In this document: positions 43,186-53,501 of the stretch, piece after piece
Layout: each line of letters begins with the position of its first letter
Position numbering within the stretch: position 1 is the stretch's first letter
Assembly (NCBI RefSeq): GCF_000741765.1
Contig: NZ_JGZU01000011.1
Coordinates: 1 to 64,000 of the forward strand
Length of the DNA stretch: 64,000 nucleotides
Source: Bifidobacterium tsurumiense
Lineage (GTDB): Bacteria > Actinomycetota > Actinomycetes > Actinomycetales > Bifidobacteriaceae
Direction: 5' to 3'
The notes under the pieces: generated by a model
The model's input: only the letters and a program-made list of their open reading frames with translations
The model's database searches: none
What the model was told of the DNA's origin: nothing
Translations under genes and position numbers: made by a program

Positions 43186-45894
43186 GTGTACGAAGAGCCT
43201 GAAGTCATTGCCCGCAGCGCCGAGGAGCTGGTAGGCGATCTCAACCCTCAACAGTCACAGGCAGTGCAGTATCGCGGCCCTGCGCTACTCATCGGTGCAG
43301 GTGCGGGATCCGGCAAGACACGGGTACTGACCAGACGCATCGCCTGGATGCTCAGCCAGTTCGGTGCCTGGCCAAGCCAGATTTTGGCCATAACCTTCAC
43401 CAATAAGGCAGCGGCGGAAATGCGCGAACGTCTCGCCTCGCTTATTGGGCCTGTTGCACAACATATGTGGGTTTCGACATTCCACTCCGCCTGTGTGAGA
43501 ATACTGCGTCGCGATGGCAAGGAGATCGGTCTGGCCTCAGGATTCTCCATCTACGACACCACTGATTGTGAGCGTCTGATCAAATTGATCTGCGCTGATT
43601 TGAATATTGACGTGAAACGATACACCCCGCGCAGCATTCTTGCTCGAATTTCGGATTACAAGAACAATCTGCAGTCATGGCAGAATCAGCTCAAGGAATA
43701 CGCTGCCGATTACAAGCCCGGGCAGCGCGGGTATCAGCTGGGACGATACGGCAATGTTGAAGAGCTGTATGCCGTGGTCTATGCGGAATATCAACACAGA
43801 TTGGCAATGGCGAATGCCGTGGACTTCGATGATCTGATCGTGCGCACTGTGGAATTGCTGCGAACTGTGCCACGAGCGGCGGAATATTATCATCATCGTT
43901 TCCGCTACATCCTTGTCGACGAGTATCAGGACACCAATCACGCGCAGTACGTTCTGGTCAGGGAGCTGGCTGGTGTGGATGCCGACGAAGAAGATCCGGC
44001 ACCGACTGGTATGACACGCAGGTTCGGGCCCGCATGGATAACCGTGGTAGGAGATTCCGATCAGTCCATCTATGCCTTCCGAGGTGCGGATATCAGGAAT
44101 ATCCAGGATTTCGAGAAGGATTTTCCCAACGCCAAAACCATCATGCTGGAACAGAATTATCGTTCCACGCAGACGATTCTCGATGCCGCGAATGCGGTTA
44201 TTTCCAATAATCAAGGACGCAAGCCCAAAAAGCTGTGGACCGCTGCTGGCAAAGGCGAGCCCATCGTTGGATATGCCGCGGATAATGCACAGCAGGAGGC
44301 CGCCTGGGTATCAGGTGAGATCGCGAGGTTGGCCGGCGAGGAAGGCATTCGCTATTCCGATATGGCAATTATGTATCGCGCCAATGCGCAATCTCGTTCT
44401 TTGGAGGAAGCGCTTATCAATGCCGGGATTCCGTACCAGCTAGTCGGTGGCACAAAATTCTATGAACGCAGGGAAGTCAAGGATGCCGTCGCATATTTGC
44501 AGGCCATTGTCAATCCCTCAGATAGCGTGAATATGCGCAGAATCATGAACGTTCCCAAGCGAGGACTGGGTGCTCGGGCGGAGGCTTTGGTGGCCTCCTA
44601 TGCAGATATTCATGGCACGAGCTTTTGGTCCGGCATCACCCATATGGACGAAATTGAGGGAATGCCTACGCGCACTGCGACGAAGCTGCGAGAGTTCCGT
44701 GAGATGATGACCGAGTTGGCGTTGTTCGCCCAAGAGCATGATGACAAGCCGTCAGAAGTGGTGGCTCACGTGCTTTCGCAAAGTGGTTTGTTGGAAGAAC
44801 TCCAGCGTTCTGTAGATCCACAGGATGCCTCGCGCGTTGAGAATCTTTCCCAGCTGCAGTCCGTGGCCGCTGAATTCGAACAGAATACCCCGGATGCGAC
44901 GCTTGCCGATTTTCTGGAAACCACGGCGCTGGTTGCGGAATCGGACCAATTGCCTTCTGAAGGCGAAGATAGCGGCAAAGTCACGTTGATGACATTGCAC
45001 ACCGCAAAAGGTTTGGAATATCCAGTGGTGTTCCTCACAGGCATGGAACAGGGAACCTTCCCGCATTCCAGATCCCTGGAGGACACCAGCGAACTTTCCG
45101 AAGAGCGGCGATTGGCCTATGTGGGCATAACCCGAGCCAAACAACGCTTGTATGTGACGCGTGCTGCTGTCCGTGCCCAATGGGGTCAGGCCAATGAAAT
45201 GCTTCCTAGCCAATTTCTTGACGAAATACCAGATGGTTTGGTGTCATGGAAACGTCGCGAGGCCAGCGTGGAGCGTATGCGTGCGCAGTGGGGCGATGAT
45301 GAATTCGGAGGCTGGTCCGAAGACGATGACTTCGGATCATCGAGTTTCGGAGGTTCCTCCACATTTGGCTCCCGTTCATACGGATCTTCGAGTTTCGGTT
45401 CGTCCTCTCGGTCATCGTATGGATCCGGGTCTTCATATGGATCCAAATCGTTTGGAACTTCATCATCTCGAGGCTCAGGATCTTCACGTGGTTCGCAAAC
45501 CACATACGGATCGGGACGGTCGTTTGGCTCTCGTAGCGGTTCTTCGCGTTCTTACGGGTCGGGGTCTTCGTACGGTTCTGGATCATATGGTTCGTCGTAT
45601 GGTTCAGGATCCTCGCATACACCACGCAATGGCAAAGTGACCACCAGACGGGTGCAGCCCAGCCGTTCGGCCGCAACCGGGGGAGCGAATTCATCTTCCT
45701 CTTCATTACATGCTGACAACAATCTCAATATCAATGACTTCCATATCGGCGACAAGATAAGCCATGATCAGTACGGTCTTGGCACGGTCACCGATGCACA
45801 AGACAAGGGCAGAAACTCGGTGATAACAGTCGACTTTGGCTCAAACGGAGTGAAGCGGTTGATGTTGCGAGTGGCACCTATTGAAAAACTCTGA
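43186..45894 (+). CDS. pcrA: UvrD/PcrA-type DNA helicase with Ser/Gly-rich tail
   Basis: 902 residues. Superfamily I helicase motifs: I GAGAGSGKT (Lys44), II VDEYQDTNHAQY, III GDSDQSIYAFRGAD, IV EQNYRST, V TLHTAKGLEYPVVFLTGMEQG and VI RRLAYVGITRAKQRLYVTRA. It unwinds DNA 3'-5' in repair and replication-fork rescue. Residues about 700-820 are low-complexity Ser/Gly/Tyr/Phe (repeats like SYGSGSSYGS), followed by a conserved Tudor-like RNA-polymerase-binding end, GDKISHDQYGLGTVTDA. Start GTG 43186 was chosen for its AAAGGGG site over an in-frame extension. It is divergent from xpt. Confidence 0.95.
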   Translation: MYEEPEVIARSAEELVGDLNPQQSQAVQYRGPALLIGAGAGSGKTRVLTRRIAWMLSQFGAWPSQILAITFTNKAAAEMRERLASLIGPVAQHMWVSTFHSACVRILRRDGKEIGLASGFSIYDTTDCERLIKLICADLNIDVKRYTPRSILARISDYKNNLQSWQNQLKEYAADYKPGQRGYQLGRYGNVEELYAVVYAEYQHRLAMANAVDFDDLIVRTVELLRTVPRAAEYYHHRFRYILVDEYQDTNHAQYVLVRELAGVDADEEDPAPTGMTRRFGPAWITVVGDSDQSIYAFRGADIRNIQDFEKDFPNAKTIMLEQNYRSTQTILDAANAVISNNQGRKPKKLWTAAGKGEPIVGYAADNAQQEAAWVSGEIARLAGEEGIRYSDMAIMYRANAQSRSLEEALINAGIPYQLVGGTKFYERREVKDAVAYLQAIVNPSDSVNMRRIMNVPKRGLGARAEALVASYADIHGTSFWSGITHMDEIEGMPTRTATKLREFREMMTELALFAQEHDDKPSEVVAHVLSQSGLLEELQRSVDPQDASRVENLSQLQSVAAEFEQNTPDATLADFLETTALVAESDQLPSEGEDSGKVTLMTLHTAKGLEYPVVFLTGMEQGTFPHSRSLEDTSELSEERRLAYVGITRAKQRLYVTRAAVRAQWGQANEMLPSQFLDEIPDGLVSWKRREASVERMRAQWGDDEFGGWSEDDDFGSSSFGGSSTFGSRSYGSSSFGSSSRSSYGSGSSYGSKSFGTSSSRGSGSSRGSQTTYGSGRSFGSRSGSSRSYGSGSSYGSGSYGSSYGSGSSHTPRNGKVTTRRVQPSRSAATGGANSSSSSLHADNNLNINDFHIGDKISHDQYGLGTVTDAQDKGRNSVITVDFGSNGVKRLMLRVAPIEKL

Positions 45895-46096
45895 GGCTAT
45901 GCCTATGAAGTCCATAGGGCTTGTGTAGAATGGTCGATTGTGTCTTCCACAAGGCGGGCACTATCTGGAGTCTTAGCCCATCAGTGGGTCGGCGGCATTA
46001 CGCCGTTCATGCATTGCATGAGGAAGCACTGGAGAGGCCGACTCAGCGCGGGATACCCGCGTTCCGTTCAGATAACGACAGAATTAAGGAACAAGA

Positions 46097-46723
46097 ATGA
46101 CTAACGTTCAGCGTTCTCGCCGTCAGGTGCGTCTTTCTCGCGCCCTCGGCATCGCACTGACTCCTAAGGCTCAGCGCATTTTCGAGAAGCGTCCTTATGC
46201 TCCAGGTGAGCATGGCCGCACCCGTCGTCGCACTGAGTCCGATTACGCAGTACGTCTGCGTGAGAAGCAGCGTCTGCGCGCCCAGTACGGCGTGTCTGAG
46301 AAGCAGCTTCGCGCCGTTTATGAAAAGGGCACGCACACCACCGGCCAGACCGGTGACGCGATGCTTACCGATCTTGAGACCCGTCTTGACGCTTTGGTGC
46401 TGCGTTCCGGCTTTGCCCGTACCACCGCACAGGCTCGTCAGTTCGTGGTGCACCGTCACATCTTGGTGGACGGCAACATCGTGGATCGTCCGTCCTACCG
46501 CGTCAAGCCAGGACAGACCATCCAGGTCCGTGCTAAGAGCCAGACCATGGTTCCATTCCAGATCGCAGCCGAAGGCGTGCACCGCGATGTGCTGCCAGCG
46601 GTTCCTGGATATCTCGATGTGAACCTGGCTTCCTTGAAGGCCACTTTGACCCGTAAGCCTGAAGTTTCCGAAATTCCGGTTCAGGTGAACATCCAGTACG
46701 TCGTCGAGTACTACGCTCGCTAA
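46097..46723 (+). CDS. rpsD: Ribosomal protein S4
   Basis: 208 residues, complete and highly conserved (S4 RNA-binding domain at about 94-155: TRLDALVLRSGFARTTAQAR then QFVVHRHILVDGN). It nucleates assembly of the 30S body on 16S rRNA. The N-terminus lacks the four-Cys zinc form, i.e. a C-minus S4. ATG 46097 follows AAGGAAC. A 200-base leader precedes it with GC-rich stems (GGCGGCATTACGCC and CGCGGGATACCCGCG), which might serve in S4 feedback control. A strong terminator follows. Confidence 0.97.
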   Translation: MTNVQRSRRQVRLSRALGIALTPKAQRIFEKRPYAPGEHGRTRRRTESDYAVRLREKQRLRAQYGVSEKQLRAVYEKGTHTTGQTGDAMLTDLETRLDALVLRSGFARTTAQARQFVVHRHILVDGNIVDRPSYRVKPGQTIQVRAKSQTMVPFQIAAEGVHRDVLPAVPGYLDVNLASLKATLTRKPEVSEIPVQVNIQYVVEYYAR

Positions 46724-46761
46724 GCTGGATCCTTTTCCCTTTATTTCAAAGGACATACCGC

Positions 46762-46802
46762 TGAACCCCGCTCCCGCTTGGGACGCGGGGTTCATGCGTT
46801 TT
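46762..46802 (+). terminator. Rho-independent terminator of rpsD
   Basis: TGAACCCCGC and GCGGGGTTCA (46762-46771 and 46785-46794) form a 10-bp stem followed by TGCGTTTTA, 38 bases after the rpsD stop. Confidence 0.8.
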
Positions 46803-46866
46803 AGGCATGATTCGAGCGCAGACCTGCATATCCGAGTTGCGACATTCCTGGAATATCTCATGTTTC

Positions 46867-46905
46867 AGAAAAGGGCTGCACAGTGTTGCTCACTGTGCAG
46901 CCCTT
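46867..46905 (-). terminator. Rho-independent terminator of the phage-holin-like gene
   Basis: AAGGGCTGCACAGT and ACTGTGCAGCCCTT (46871-46884 and 46892-46905) form a 14-bp perfect stem; on the minus strand it is followed by TTCTG, with U residues contributed by the stem end. It lies 55 bases after the stop of the gene at 46961. Confidence 0.8.
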
Positions 46906-46960
46906 GTGCCACGAGCGATAGTCGGCAGGACAACGTGAACTCCTCTGAGCTGGGAAAGGC

Positions 46961-47326
46961 TCATTCGCCGATGATGAAGCTGACAATGCCTGCCACAATG
47001 GTCATAATCAGGGAACCCAGCATCGCCTGACCAAATCCGTTTATTGTGACGCCTACACCGAAAGTTGCTACTGCGAGCCATGACGCCAACCGCATGAACA
47101 TCCAATTGATAATCAATGCGGAAAGACCGAAAGTGAGTAACGAAAGCGGTATTGCCAGAATCTGAATAATCGGCTTGATGGATGCGTTGATCAAAGCCAT
47201 GAACAAAGCGAAGGCCGCAACCCCGAAAATGGGCGGATCGCCGATAGGCTGCATACTGGGCAACAGAGCGACCATTACGGCAGCGGCGATAGTTAATACA
47301 AGCCACCTCGAAATGAAATGTGTCAT
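46961..47326 (-). CDS. Four-helix membrane protein, phage-holin superfamily IV type (PF04020-like)
   Basis: About 121 residues with four transmembrane helices. ALFMALINASIKPIIQILAI then PLSLLTFGLSALIINWMFM, with the conserved N.xxKPxxxxxxxPxxxxTxGxxxxxxN pattern, is the hallmark of this family, widespread in bacteria outside phages and of unknown function. The start is uncertain: ATG 47326 or TTG 47338, neither with a good ribosome site. Monocistronic and divergent from the phosphatase gene. Despite the family name, nothing suggests a prophage here. Confidence 0.85.
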   Translation of the reverse strand: MTHFISRWLVLTIAAAVMVALLPSMQPIGDPPIFGVAAFALFMALINASIKPIIQILAIPLSLLTFGLSALIINWMFMRLASWLAVATFGVGVTINGFGQAMLGSLIMTIVAGIVSFIIGE

Positions 47327-47414
47327 GTCGATAGTCAACCATTGAAATCATCGTGATATGCGATTTTTCCATCGATATCCACAAATCCGCGACGTACGGT
47401 GCAATAATCGAAGC

Positions 47415-48089
47415 ATGATCCTTCATCTGTATTTAGTCCGTCATGGGCAGACCGTATTCAATCGATATAACCGCTTGCAGGGATGGTCGAATTCCCCTTT
47501 GACCGAGCAAGGGTTTGCCGATGCAAATAAGGCAGGAGCAAAGCTTGCCGACATTGCGTTTGATGCCGCCTATTGTTCGGATACCACAAGAGCGGAGGTC
47601 ACTGCCCGACGCATTTTGGAGATCAACGAACAAGCCGGCAATAAGCGTCCCCAGCTCATCAGCAATATGCATTTTCGTGAGCAATGCTACGGATATTTTG
47701 AAGGCCAGGACATGGCTCAGGCATGGTGGGCGGCCGGAGCGCCACACGGAGCCGGGACATATAACGCGATCGTCGAGCGATTCGGCCTCGCAGCTACTAG
47801 GGATTTTCTTCATGAGGCAGACCCATTTCATGATGCGGAATCGGATCGCCAATATTGGGATCGTGTCGAAGCCGGATTCGCGCTCATTGCCTCCAATCCC
47901 AACGTGCATGATGGCAGCAATGTTCTGCAAATCTCGCATGGCAACACATTGTTGAGCCTTATGCACCGTTTTGCATCTGAAGGCTACGATCTGAGCGAGA
48001 GACCATCAAACGGCAGCGTCACACGACTGGATTTCGACACAGAGAAGCCCATCGAACAAGCCATTCGCGTCGTATCCTACAATCAGTGA
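47415..48089 (+). CDS. Histidine phosphatase superfamily protein (phosphoglycerate mutase-like)
   Basis: 224 residues. The catalytic LVRHGQTVFNR lies near residues 7-17 with the phospho-His; the second His is in LQISHGNTLLSL, and HFREQCYGYFEGQ supplies the acid Glu region. Such enzymes dephosphorylate sugar phosphates or other small phospho-metabolites; true phosphoglycerate mutase activity is not implied. ATG 47415 is six bases after AATAAT, so the transcript may be nearly leaderless. Confidence 0.88.
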   Translation: MILHLYLVRHGQTVFNRYNRLQGWSNSPLTEQGFADANKAGAKLADIAFDAAYCSDTTRAEVTARRILEINEQAGNKRPQLISNMHFREQCYGYFEGQDMAQAWWAAGAPHGAGTYNAIVERFGLAATRDFLHEADPFHDAESDRQYWDRVEAGFALIASNPNVHDGSNVLQISHGNTLLSLMHRFASEGYDLSERPSNGSVTRLDFDTEKPIEQAIRVVSYNQ

Positions 48090-48388
48090 ACCGTGATAAT
48101 CGGTGGAATGGTCAATTTGGCTATGCATTGAAGCGGGCATAACAATCGCAATTACTGTAAACATGCATCGGCTTACATATGGAGCGATGCAATCCATGTA
48201 TTGCGGCTGTACGATGGGGAAGTGGCACTATGTCGAGTGGCGAATATGGCATCTGATTCTCGATCCAGCTTTCGGTGTTTGAAGCGTATTGCGAGGACAG
48301 GAGTTGACTTCTGGCAGTGAGTCGGGGGATTTAGCTACTCTTATGACGGTATTACGCGGGTTGAGTCTCGCAATGCAGAAAGAGGTTA
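48090..48388. other. Intergenic stretch before the alaS cluster
   Basis: 299 bases with no gene. A TTGACT hexamer near 48303 might be the -35 element of the downstream operon, but no -10 box at proper spacing is obvious. Ribosome site AAAGAGG at 48379-48385 serves the next gene. Confidence 0.4.
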
Positions 48389-48784
48389 ATGATGGGTGTT
48401 GGAGAAATCGCCGGTCTAATCGCCGCAATTGCATTCGCAGTACTTGCAGGTTTCCTGATCTATCCTCTGATTCGCTTGGGTAAGCTTTTTGACCAGATTG
48501 CTGATACGGTCAAGCAATCAGGCGAACACGCCATTCCTGCATTGGATGAGGGTGTGACCACGGTGCGCCAGGTGAATAAGTCACTCGAAGATGTGAACAA
48601 GATTTCATCGGCGGCGTCCACAACGGCAAACAATGTCGGCGCGCTCACCGACCTGTACGGATCCTTCTTGGCGAAGCCACTGATCAAGGTGGCTGCTGCG
48701 GCATATGCGGTCAAGTCAACGGCTCGTTCCTTTGTGTCCAATAAAAATGCCTCATCCACTTCGACCCAAGCTAAGGGAGAGTAA
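48389..48784 (+). CDS. DUF948-type membrane-anchored protein
   Basis: 131 residues: an N-terminal transmembrane helix (about 6-29, VGEIAGLIAAIAFAVLAGFL) then an amphipathic helix with heptads (LDEGVTTVRQVNKSLEDVNK), and a second weakly hydrophobic segment near 90-108. DUF948 proteins conventionally precede alaS in actinobacteria; their role is unknown. ATG 48389 or 48392 follow AAAGAGG. The stop is immediately followed by the ATG of the next small gene, so the pair is co-translated. Confidence 0.8.
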   Translation: MMGVGEIAGLIAAIAFAVLAGFLIYPLIRLGKLFDQIADTVKQSGEHAIPALDEGVTTVRQVNKSLEDVNKISSAASTTANNVGALTDLYGSFLAKPLIKVAAAAYAVKSTARSFVSNKNASSTSTQAKGE

Positions 48785-49021
48785 ATGTTTAAGAGGTTGT
48801 TCTGGTTCGCCCTCGGCATGGCCGCCGGTGTGATCGTCGTTTCCAAGGCGCAGGCATACGTCAAGGCAAATACGCCGGATGCCGCCCGTCAATTCATTCT
48901 CGGCCCCGATCAAGAGAACGTTACCGTGCGCACATTGCAAGGGCTGGTGAGTGATTTCAATGCGGCTCGAAGGGCGCGCGAGGAGGAACTCAACCGTCAA
49001 TACGCCCACGACGAAGACTGA
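48785..49021 (+). CDS. Small membrane-anchored protein upstream of alaS
   Basis: 78 residues with one N-terminal hydrophobic segment (FWFALGMAAGVIVVSKAQAY) and a charged tail (FNAARRAREEELNRQY). It starts directly after the preceding stop (TAA ATG) and lies 123 bases before alaS. Small proteins of this type are conserved at this position in actinobacteria; no function is known. Confidence 0.8.
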   Translation: MFKRLFWFALGMAAGVIVVSKAQAYVKANTPDAARQFILGPDQENVTVRTLQGLVSDFNAARRAREEELNRQYAHDED

Positions 49022-49144
49022 ACACATCATTCATAATGGACGGAAATGTCTGCCGTCCTCACGGCAGTATGCGTCAAGCCGTGGTATTCATCATTTGCGG
49101 CCGATACGGGTGGTCGCACACACAATCAAGGAGCTGTCACTAAG

Positions 49145-51820
49145 ATGCGCACTTCCGAAATCGCAAAGCGCTTTCTGAACTATTTCGAGAAGAACGGCCA
49201 TCTGGTCGTCCCCTCGGCATCGTTGATTTCGCCGAATCCAACAACCTTATTCACCATCGCCGGCATGGTGCCTTTTATTCCGTATCTGCTTGGTGAGCAG
49301 ACTCCTCCTTCGCGTCGTATGACGTCAAACCAGAAGTGCGTACGTACCTTGGATATTGATGAAGTGGGCAAAACCACTCGACACGGCACGTTCTTCCAGA
49401 TGCTCGGCAACTTCTCCTTCGGTGATTATTTCCGCGAGGAAGCCATTCACTATGCATGGGAATTGCTGACTTTGCCGCAAGATCAGGGCGGATACGGCAT
49501 CGACAAGGACAAGTTGTGGGTGACCACCTTCACCGACGATGAAGAGGCTCGCGCAATCTGGAAGAACGAGGGATTCGATCCCGAGCATATGCAGATTTTC
49601 GGCATGGAAGACAACTTCTGGACAACCGGAGGTCCCGGTCCTGGCGGTCCTTGCTCTGAGATCTATATCGACCGTGGTCCTGAATACGGCAAGGACGGCG
49701 GCCCATCCGCCGATGAAACACGGTTCATCGAAGTATGGAATCTGGTGTTTGAAAACTTCGAGGTCGACAATGTCAAGTCCAAGACGGATTTGCATATCGT
49801 CGGTGAACTTCAGCAGAAAAACATCGATACCGGAGCCGGACTCGAACGTTTGGCCTATCTGATGCAAGGCAAGCAGAATATCTACGAAACCGATGAGGTG
49901 TATCCGGTTATCGAAGCGGCCGAGAAACTCACCGGTCTGAAATATGGCGAGAACGCCGATGCGGATGTTCGGTTCCGCGTCGCAGCTGACCATGTCCGTT
50001 CTGCACTGATGATCATGAGCGATGGCGTGCGACCGAGCAATGTGGGCCGTGGCTATGTGCTTCGTCGTTTGTTGCGTAGAACAGTACGTTCCATGCGTAT
50101 GCTGGGTGTGCGCGAATCCGTATTGCCTACGCTCTTCCCTGTGTCCAAGAACGCCATGGTCGCAAGCTATCCTGAACTTGAGCAAACCTTCCATGAGGTC
50201 AGCGAATCAGCATATGGCGAGGAGGATGCCTTCCTGCGCACTTTGGAAAATGGCACGACCATTCTCGACGTTGCTGTCAGCAAGGCAAAGCAGCAGGATA
50301 CGGAAGTCTCAGGCGAAGATGCGTTCACCCTGCATGACACATACGGTTTCCCCATCGAATTGACTCTTGAAATGGCTCAGGAACAGGGAGTCAAGGTCGA
50401 TGAGGCGAAGTTCCGTGAGCTTATGAACGAACAGAAGTCCCGTGCACGCGCTGACGCTTTGAAGAAGCGTCATAATGTGGATCTGAGCGTGTATGACGAT
50501 TTCAAGAAGACCCTGGAAAGCCCGATCGACTTCCTTGGATACACTGATATGTCAAGCCGTTCCAAGGTCTTGGGCATTATGCAAGAGGGCAAGGGTTCTG
50601 TTCCGGCGATTTCGGCTCCGGCAACCGTAGAAGTGATTCTGGACCGCACGCCGTTCTATGCGCAGGCCGGCGGCCAGCTTGCCGATCAAGGCGAGATCAT
50701 CTCTGATGACGGTGCAGTGCTCGAAGTGGATGATGTGCAAAAGCCCATCAAGGATCTGATCGTGCATCAGTGCCGTTTGACTGAAGGAACCTTGGTTGTC
50801 GGCGCAGAAGCCAATGCAAGCATCGATGTGAATCGTCGTGGAGCCATCGCTCGATCCCACACCGCGACCCACATGGTGCACAAGGCTCTTCGAGAAGAAC
50901 TCGGGCCTCAGGCAACCCAGCGTGGTTCTGAAGATGCCCCGAATCGTCTGCGTTTCGACTTCCAATGGTCGAAGGCTCCCAGCAAGGATATGATGAATAC
51001 CATCGAAGCACGCGTCAACGACCGACTTCGTGACAATCTCGCGGTAACCACGCAGGAAATGAAGTTTGACGATGCTATCGCTTTGGGCGCCATGCATCTC
51101 TTCGGCGAAAAATACGGTGATATCGTTCGTGTGGTGTCCATCGGTGAAGACGGTTGGAGCCGAGAGCTGTGCGGCGGCACGCATGTCGATCACGTCGGCA
51201 AGATCGGTGCGATCAATATCATGTCCGAATCCTCCATCGGTTCCGGCGTTCGTCGTGTGGACGCGGTTGTCGGACAGGGAGCATACGAGTTCAATGCACG
51301 CGAGCACGCATTGGTCTCCCAGCTTTCGGATACCTTGAATGCACGTCCTGACGAGTTGGCTGAGCGCATTAATATGCTCCTCAACAAGCTCAAGGAATCA
51401 GATCGTCGCCTGGCTTCGATGTATGAATCGCAGCTTGCACAATCCGTACCTCAATTGGTCGAGCAGGCAGCTACAAGCGCTGCATCCATAAAGCTGGCAG
51501 CCAAGAATGTCGGTCATTTCGGTTCCTTCGACGCTTTGCGAAAGACCGTACTCGATATTCGCGGTCGATTGGGCGAGGGCTCACCTGTGGTTGTGGCTTT
51601 GGCTGGCTTGAGTGAGGATGATAAGCCGATGATCGCCGTGGCGACCAATGCTTCTGCACGCGAGCAGGGAATCAAGGCCGGAGACTTGGTGCGCAATGCC
51701 TCCAAGGTGCTCGGCGGAGGCGGTGGCGGCAAGCCAGACTTCGCTCAGGGCGGCGGCGCAGACGCGAATAAGATCGATGAAGCATTGCAGGCTCTGCAAG
51801 CTCAGGTGATGAACGGCTGA
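49145..51820 (+). CDS. alaS: Alanyl-tRNA synthetase
   Basis: 891 residues. The class II catalytic core begins [20 protein letters not shown], with motif 1-3 regions [35 protein letters not shown] and GAGLERLA. The editing domain holds the zinc-binding HTATHMVH and CGGTHVDH (with the conserved Cys and His). The C-terminal C-Ala domain ends [18 protein letters not shown] 49145 follows AAGGAG at a slightly long spacing. It forms a cluster with the two small genes upstream and with ruvX-mltG downstream. Confidence 0.97.
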   Translation: MRTSEIAKRFLNYFEKNGHLVVPSASLISPNPTTLFTIAGMVPFIPYLLGEQTPPSRRMTSNQKCVRTLDIDEVGKTTRHGTFFQMLGNFSFGDYFREEAIHYAWELLTLPQDQGGYGIDKDKLWVTTFTDDEEARAIWKNEGFDPEHMQIFGMEDNFWTTGGPGPGGPCSEIYIDRGPEYGKDGGPSADETRFIEVWNLVFENFEVDNVKSKTDLHIVGELQQKNIDTGAGLERLAYLMQGKQNIYETDEVYPVIEAAEKLTGLKYGENADADVRFRVAADHVRSALMIMSDGVRPSNVGRGYVLRRLLRRTVRSMRMLGVRESVLPTLFPVSKNAMVASYPELEQTFHEVSESAYGEEDAFLRTLENGTTILDVAVSKAKQQDTEVSGEDAFTLHDTYGFPIELTLEMAQEQGVKVDEAKFRELMNEQKSRARADALKKRHNVDLSVYDDFKKTLESPIDFLGYTDMSSRSKVLGIMQEGKGSVPAISAPATVEVILDRTPFYAQAGGQLADQGEIISDDGAVLEVDDVQKPIKDLIVHQCRLTEGTLVVGAEANASIDVNRRGAIARSHTATHMVHKALREELGPQATQRGSEDAPNRLRFDFQWSKAPSKDMMNTIEARVNDRLRDNLAVTTQEMKFDDAIALGAMHLFGEKYGDIVRVVSIGEDGWSRELCGGTHVDHVGKIGAINIMSESSIGSGVRRVDAVVGQGAYEFNAREHALVSQLSDTLNARPDELAERINMLLNKLKESDRRLASMYESQLAQSVPQLVEQAATSAASIKLAAKNVGHFGSFDALRKTVLDIRGRLGEGSPVVVALAGLSEDDKPMIAVATNASAREQGIKAGDLVRNASKVLGGGGGGKPDFAQGGGADANKIDEALQALQAQVMNG

Positions 51821-51831
51821 ACCAATTATCC

Positions 51832-52311
51832 ATGGTTTGGCTAGGAGTTGATCTAGGAGACGCCAGGGTTGGACTCGCATTGTCTGACCCTGAGCTCTCT
51901 TTTGCGCACCCTGCCGGCAATGTGCAGGCATATGGAGATTCCTTTCATGCACTTGATGATGTCATCGATGTCATTGAAAGCGAATCAGTGGAACATGTCG
52001 TAGTCGGTTTGCCATTGCAATTGAACGGCACTGAGGGGAAAAGTGCCAAGAAGGCCCGACGCTGGGTGAAAAATCTGGAAACCCGAATAACGACTTTAAT
52101 AGAAAATGGCGAGATTACGCTGAAGCGTGTGCCGCAGGTATCATTAATAGATGAGCGACTGACGACGGTTAGCGCACATCGGCAGCTTTTACAGGCACAG
52201 GTGTCTGGAAAACGGCATCGTCCAGTGGTTGACCAGCAGTCTGCAGTGGTGATTCTGCAGTCGGCGTTGGACCGCAGAGAACAGCATAGGAGCGATCACC
52301 TTGGCCGATAA
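51832..52311 (+). CDS. ruvX: Holliday junction resolvase-like protein RuvX (YqgF)
   Basis: 159 residues of the RNase H-fold YqgF family. GVDLGDARVGLALSD carries the first catalytic Asp, VVVGLPLQLNGTEG the central strand and LIDERLTTVSA the Glu. Members act in 16S rRNA 5'-end maturation or Holliday junction processing. ATG 51832 lies 11 bases after alaS and its end overlaps mltG by 11 bases, indicating one operon. Confidence 0.92.
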   Translation: MVWLGVDLGDARVGLALSDPELSFAHPAGNVQAYGDSFHALDDVIDVIESESVEHVVVGLPLQLNGTEGKSAKKARRWVKNLETRITTLIENGEITLKRVPQVSLIDERLTTVSAHRQLLQAQVSGKRHRPVVDQQSAVVILQSALDRREQHRSDHLGR

Positions 52312-53476
52312 CCTCCAAGATTTTTTTGAAGAGAATACGCGATGGACAGACACTCATGTCGATCCTGCGGCTTCCCAACCACCGCAACCACCGAGATCAC
52401 GCAAGGAAATGCGCAGGCGCCGTAACAGACGCAAGCGTAAGACCATGGTGACTCTAGTGGCTGTGCTGGTGGTTATCGCACTCATCTGTATAGCCGGATT
52501 CTTCGGATACCGCCAGTTCAAATCATGGTATTCAAACCGTACCCAAAGCACCGTGATTCAGGATTATCCAGGTCCTGGCGGCGAGGAAATCCAATTCACC
52601 GTTGAAACCGGTCAGGGAGCAGCCGAGATCGCCAAGAATCTTGTTGCCCAGGATATTGTCAAGTCTGAGTCTGCATTCACCAGTGCGGTCGCAGCGAATA
52701 ATGTCACCTTGTATCCGGGAACATACGATCTGAAGAAACAAATGGCAGCTGCTGACGTCGTTGCCATATTGTCCGACCAAAGCAAGGCGAGCGGTTTCCT
52801 CGAAGTGCGCTCAGGGGAGCGTGTTTCCGATGTCATAACGAATGCGGCTTCGATCTCCGGCATTGCACAAACGGAGTTCCAGAGCATAATCGACGAAGGC
52901 GGCACGGGAATCCTTCCAGATGAGGCTGGCGGAAAGTTCGAAGGCTGGTTCGAACCTGGCACCTATGATGTGAAGTCAAAAAGCTCTGCCAGTGAAATCC
53001 TCAATGAAATGGTGCAGGCACGCATCACCAAGTTGGATTCCATGGGAGCGCCTACTGGATCAGAGCGCGAGCGACTGCTGATTATTGCATCCATCGCAGA
53101 ATCAGAGGTCAATTCCGAGGAATATTACGGCAAGGTGGTGCGCGTCATTCTCAACCGTTTGAATGCCAATATGAATTTGGGTATGGATACGACCGTGGCC
53201 TATGGATTGGGAATATCTGCAAGTCAACTTACTGACGCAATGCTCGCTGATGCCTCCAACCCATACAACACCAGGGTCAACGCCGGTCTTCCTCCAACGC
53301 CGATAAGTAATCCGGGAGACAATGCAATAAGCGCAGCCATGAATCCGCCGGAAGGCGACTGGCTGTATTTCGTGACCACGAATTTGCAAACCGGAGAGAC
53401 TAAATTTGCCACAACAGAAGAAGAGTTCTGGAAGATACGCGATGAATACAAGAGCTCGAATGAGAATGCGAATTAA
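52301..53476 (+). CDS. mltG: Endolytic murein transglycosylase MltG
   Basis: 391 residues. A basic N-terminal region (KEMRRRRNRRKRK) precedes one membrane helix (about 50-70), then a LysM-like and the YceG domain. SIAESEVNSEEYYGKVVRVI contains the presumed catalytic Glu267, and NTRVNAGLPPTPISNPG and AAMNPPEGDWLYFV are the family's C-terminal signatures. It cleaves nascent glycan strands at the membrane. It uses TTG 52301 with an AGGAG site overlapping the end of ruvX. Confidence 0.93.
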   Translation: MADNLQDFFEENTRWTDTHVDPAASQPPQPPRSRKEMRRRRNRRKRKTMVTLVAVLVVIALICIAGFFGYRQFKSWYSNRTQSTVIQDYPGPGGEEIQFTVETGQGAAEIAKNLVAQDIVKSESAFTSAVAANNVTLYPGTYDLKKQMAAADVVAILSDQSKASGFLEVRSGERVSDVITNAASISGIAQTEFQSIIDEGGTGILPDEAGGKFEGWFEPGTYDVKSKSSASEILNEMVQARITKLDSMGAPTGSERERLLIIASIAESEVNSEEYYGKVVRVILNRLNANMNLGMDTTVAYGLGISASQLTDAMLADASNPYNTRVNAGLPPTPISNPGDNAISAAMNPPEGDWLYFVTTNLQTGETKFATTEEEFWKIRDEYKSSNENAN

Positions 53477-53501
53477 TCGCTAGGCAGTGGTTTTGACAGT
53501 G

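Noticed and set aside
45206..45706. Long minus-strand frames opposite the pcrA tail
   Set aside because: They arise from the repetitive Ser/Gly codons on the coding strand and encode implausible Met/Arg- or Asp/Pro-rich peptides.
46961..47326. Prophage holin
   Set aside because: The family is named after phage holins but is widespread as a chromosomal membrane protein, and no phage genes surround it.
49022..49144. T-box leader in front of alaS
   Set aside because: The gap is only 123 bases and lacks the T-box sequence (TGGNACCGCG) and an antiterminator.
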